Position numbers and translations under genes: made by a program
Assembly: GCF_001636315.1 (NCBI RefSeq)
Contig: NZ_KV440949.1
Coordinates: 5,412,084-5,476,083 of the forward strand
Source: Neobacillus mesonae
GTDB taxonomy: Bacteria; Bacillota; Bacilli; Bacillales; Cytobacillaceae
Reading direction: 5' to 3'
DNA length: 64,000 bases
Notes under the pieces: model-generated
Databases searched by the model: none
The model's input: only the letters and a program-made list of their open reading frames with translations
What the model was told of the DNA's origin: nothing
Shown here: positions 61,785-64,000 of the stretch, piece after piece
Layout of the letters: each line of letters begins with the position of its first letter
Position numbering within the stretch: the first letter of the stretch is position 1

Positions 61785-63752
61785 GTGGTAAAAGATACAA
61801 AAACCAAGATGCAAACACAAGAAATTGAAGAATTAGCCGAGATTGGAGAATCCCATTCGATTCGGTTTTACCTTGGTCCAATGGCCAAAATCATCTTTTC
61901 TTTAGCTATTATCTGGTCTATTTTCCAAATTTACGTTTCAAGCTTTGGAATAATGGAAGCAATTAAATCACGTGCATGGTTTTTTGGATTTTTAACGATT
62001 ATGATCTTTTTATTAATACCTGCAACTAAAAAAGCGGGACAACCTAGAAAACTGCCGACCATTTGGGACTGGGTGTGTATCACTGCCTCGATCGCATCTG
62101 TCGGTTTTCTATTATTAAACTATGACGGTTATGCTCAAACAGGATTACATATTCCGCTAGATTTCTGGTTTGGAGGCCTAGGTATTTTAGTAGCTTTCGA
62201 GGCTGCCAGAAGAGCCGCGGGGAATGTTATGACTGGTTTAGCTGCTATTTTTTTGGCCTACAATTTTCTCGGCAAATACATTCCCGGAGTTTTCGGGCAT
62301 TCTGGACTAAGCTTTGAACGTGTCATTGATACGATGTGGTGGGGGACTCAAGGGATTTTTGGGGTTGTCATCGGTGTTGCCGCAACTTATATTTATCTCT
62401 TCATATTATTCGGGGCTTTTTTACGAAAAAGTGGTTTTATTGATTTTATAAATGACTTAGCCCTCGCGATTGCAGGAAGATCTGCCGGAGGTCCAGCGAA
62501 AGTTGCTGTTATCGGCAGCGGATTTATGGGAATGATTAACGGCAGCGGTGTAGCGAATGCAGCAGCAGTCGGCACTGTAACCATTCCATTAATGAAAAAA
62601 GCCGGATTTAAAAGTCATTTCGCAGGCGCTGTGGAAGCAGTTGCTGGAACAGGCGGCGTTATTGCCCCGCCAATCATGGGTGCTGCTAGTTTTGTCATGG
62701 CAGAATTTTTAGGTATTCCCTATCGAACCATTATGTTAGCTGCGGCTATTCCAGCAATTTTATACTTTTTTATGTGTTTTATGTCTGTTCATTTTGAAGC
62801 AAAAAAAATGGGAATCAAAGGACTGCCTAAAGAAAAATTACCCAATATCATAAATGTCTTGAAAACAAGAGGTCATTTGATCATCCCGGTAATTGTAATT
62901 GTTGCCCTGCTTATAAGCGGTGTTACCCCACTTTATGCAGCAGTATGGTCCATGATTTCAACTGTCGTGGTTAGCTGGTTTAAAAAAGAAACTCGAATGG
63001 GGTTAAAGGAAATTGCTGCTGCCCTTGAAGAAGGTGCAAAAGGTGTCCTTACAGTGGGTGCCGCCTGTACGATTGTCGGGATCATCATTGGAACCATTTC
63101 GGTAACTAGCTTAGGACTAACTCTTGGCAACAATATTATCGCATTAGCAGGCAATAATCTCTACATTGTCGCCATTTTAACCATGCTCATTTGTATTGTT
63201 CTCGGAATGGGAGTCCCTGTAACGGCTTCCTACATTATTACGGCAACAATATCTGCACCATTACTGGCAGAAATGGGAGTCCCTTTGCTTGTTGCGCATA
63301 TGTTTGCCTTCTTCTTTGCTGCACTCTCGGATATTACACCGCCGGTAGCGCTTTCCGCAATGGTAGCATCCGGAATTGCCAAAGCACCATTTTTCAAAGT
63401 AGCTTTTACCGCGGTGCGGCTTGGAATCATTGGTTTCTTAATACCTTATTTCTTCTTGTTAAACCCTTCCCTATTATTTGCGGGAGGAAGTACGCTTGAA
63501 AGTATCGTTGCAGGTTTATTTGGAGCTGTGGGAGTGGTTGCGTTATCCGCTGGACTTTCTAATTGGTTCCTAACCAAGCTTAACATCATTCAAAGATTGC
63601 TATTAACTGCAGGCGGTTTGGCAATGATCTACCCTGGGATCTATACCGATCTTATTGGAATCGCGGTCCTTGTAGGTGTTTTCCTATGGCAAAAAGCAGA
63701 TATGGCGATATTAGCTAAGAAGCAGCTAGATGTTGATTCCATATCTAGTTAA
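61785..63752 (+). CDS. TRAP transporter fused permease (TAXI type, 4TM/12TM)
   Basis: Fused small and large permease of a TAXI-family TRAP transporter; 655 aa from a GTG at 61785 that follows AAGGAGG by 7 nt. A second ribosome site, GGGAGGTGA, at 61723 precedes a TTG that opens a four-codon dead end in another frame; the frame itself is open to 61692. About 16-18 helices; GSGFMGMINGSGVANAAAVGTVTIPLMKKAGF, GTGGVIAPPIMGAASFVMAEFLG and DITPPVALSAMVASG are typical. Forms an operon with the TAXI receptor downstream. Substrate unknown; TAXI members often carry dicarboxylates or glutamate. Confidence 0.92.
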   Translation: MVKDTKTKMQTQEIEELAEIGESHSIRFYLGPMAKIIFSLAIIWSIFQIYVSSFGIMEAIKSRAWFFGFLTIMIFLLIPATKKAGQPRKLPTIWDWVCITASIASVGFLLLNYDGYAQTGLHIPLDFWFGGLGILVAFEAARRAAGNVMTGLAAIFLAYNFLGKYIPGVFGHSGLSFERVIDTMWWGTQGIFGVVIGVAATYIYLFILFGAFLRKSGFIDFINDLALAIAGRSAGGPAKVAVIGSGFMGMINGSGVANAAAVGTVTIPLMKKAGFKSHFAGAVEAVAGTGGVIAPPIMGAASFVMAEFLGIPYRTIMLAAAIPAILYFFMCFMSVHFEAKKMGIKGLPKEKLPNIINVLKTRGHLIIPVIVIVALLISGVTPLYAAVWSMISTVVVSWFKKETRMGLKEIAAALEEGAKGVLTVGAACTIVGIIIGTISVTSLGLTLGNNIIALAGNNLYIVAILTMLICIVLGMGVPVTASYIITATISAPLLAEMGVPLLVAHMFAFFFAALSDITPPVALSAMVASGIAKAPFFKVAFTAVRLGIIGFLIPYFFLLNPSLLFAGGSTLESIVAGLFGAVGVVALSAGLSNWFLTKLNIIQRLLLTAGGLAMIYPGIYTDLIGIAVLVGVFLWQKADMAILAKKQLDVDSISS

Positions 63753-63785
63753 AACAATAATTCACTTAAATTGGAGGAAAAATGA

Positions 63786-64000
63786 ATGATGAAACGTTCA
63801 TATTTAATATTGATAACCATTTTAGTCCTATCCCTTTCTTTGCTTGGGTGTAATCGAAGCAGCAATGTATCATCTAACAGCTCAAAAAATGATAATAAAC
63901 GACATGAAAGCGCTGATGGAAAGCTTGAAGTAAACTTTGGTACGGGGACGACAACTGGTGTCTACTACCCTATGGGAGCTACATTAGCAAAGATTTGGAA
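63786..64000 (+). CDS. TAXI-family TRAP solute receptor lipoprotein (partial)
   Basis: Start of the substrate-binding protein for the preceding permease; 71 residues visible before the window ends. Signal peptide with lipobox LLGC, a Ser/Asn-rich linker, then FGTGTTTGVYYPMGATLAKIW, the family-defining TAXI start. ATG at 63786 is 8 nt after GGAGG; an ATG at 63782 leads into another frame. Confidence 0.92.
   Translation, partial: MMKRSYLILITILVLSLSLLGCNRSSNVSSNSSKNDNKRHESADGKLEVNFGTGTTTGVYYPMGATLAKIW

Overview
The window looks like a low-GC, endospore-forming Bacillaceae chromosome, with Neobacillus or a close Bacillus relative as a guess. The signs are strong AGGAGG-type ribosome sites, an H-type small acid-soluble spore protein gene, a GerPF-like spore germination gene, a class D sortase with its substrate, CcpA-type cre sites and a sigma-54 (SigL) regulon. 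No rRNA, tRNA, insertion sequence or prophage was seen.

Region 1 (1-15.4 kb). The 5' part of the glutamate synthase large-subunit gene is followed by a catabolic regulon of unknown substrate. A minus-strand operon encodes E1-alpha, E1-beta, E2 and E3 of a 2-oxo-acid or acetoin-type dehydrogenase complex, a short-chain dehydrogenase (SDR) and an aldehyde dehydrogenase. A divergent sigma-54 activator gene follows, then a DctPQM TRAP transporter operon, then an operon of a vicinal-oxygen-chelate protein and a second, paralogous SDR. Each of the three operons has a near-perfect -24/-12 promoter with paired TGATGYA half-sites starting about 50 bp upstream. This is the best candidate for an undescribed pathway.

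Region 2 (15.5-26.4 kb). Mixed housekeeping and envelope genes: an FAD oxidoreductase, a secreted endonuclease/phosphatase-fold protein, a double-length D-Ala-D-Ala carboxypeptidase whose second half has lost its catalytic motifs, a duplicated AhpD-like protein, a kinase-fold protein, and a class D sortase divergent from an Excalibur-domain surface protein ending in MPETA.

Region 3 (26.4-32.5 kb). A CoA-acylating aldehyde dehydrogenase, a two-subunit ADP-forming acyl-CoA ligase, an MFS anion transporter and a LysR regulator. Together they resemble sulfoacetate utilisation (SauS, SauCD, SauU). A 17-nt sequence is shared by the promoters of the operon and of the regulator.

Region 4 (32.7-47.8 kb). 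An orphan sensor kinase, a DUF4317 gene, several small genes, a 13-copy 52-bp tandem repeat, and a proline block (proC-proB-proA, a 37-codon accessory ORF, and a PutP/OpuE-type symporter). Then come DinB, a DUF24/HxlR redox-type regulator divergent from a nitroreductase, and a GerPF-like gene. A non-coding element with its own terminator occurs twice in full and once in part.

Region 5 (47.8-55.7 kb). A four-gene Wadjet-type anti-plasmid SMC system in the order jetD-jetA-jetB-jetC, tightly overlapped.

Region 6 (55.8-64 kb). Cold-shock protein, AlkD-like repair protein, SspH-like spore protein, small lipoprotein, HelD, and a TAXI-type TRAP transporter operon that runs off the window. That operon has a near-consensus cre site and a terminator-like hairpin just before its ribosome site.
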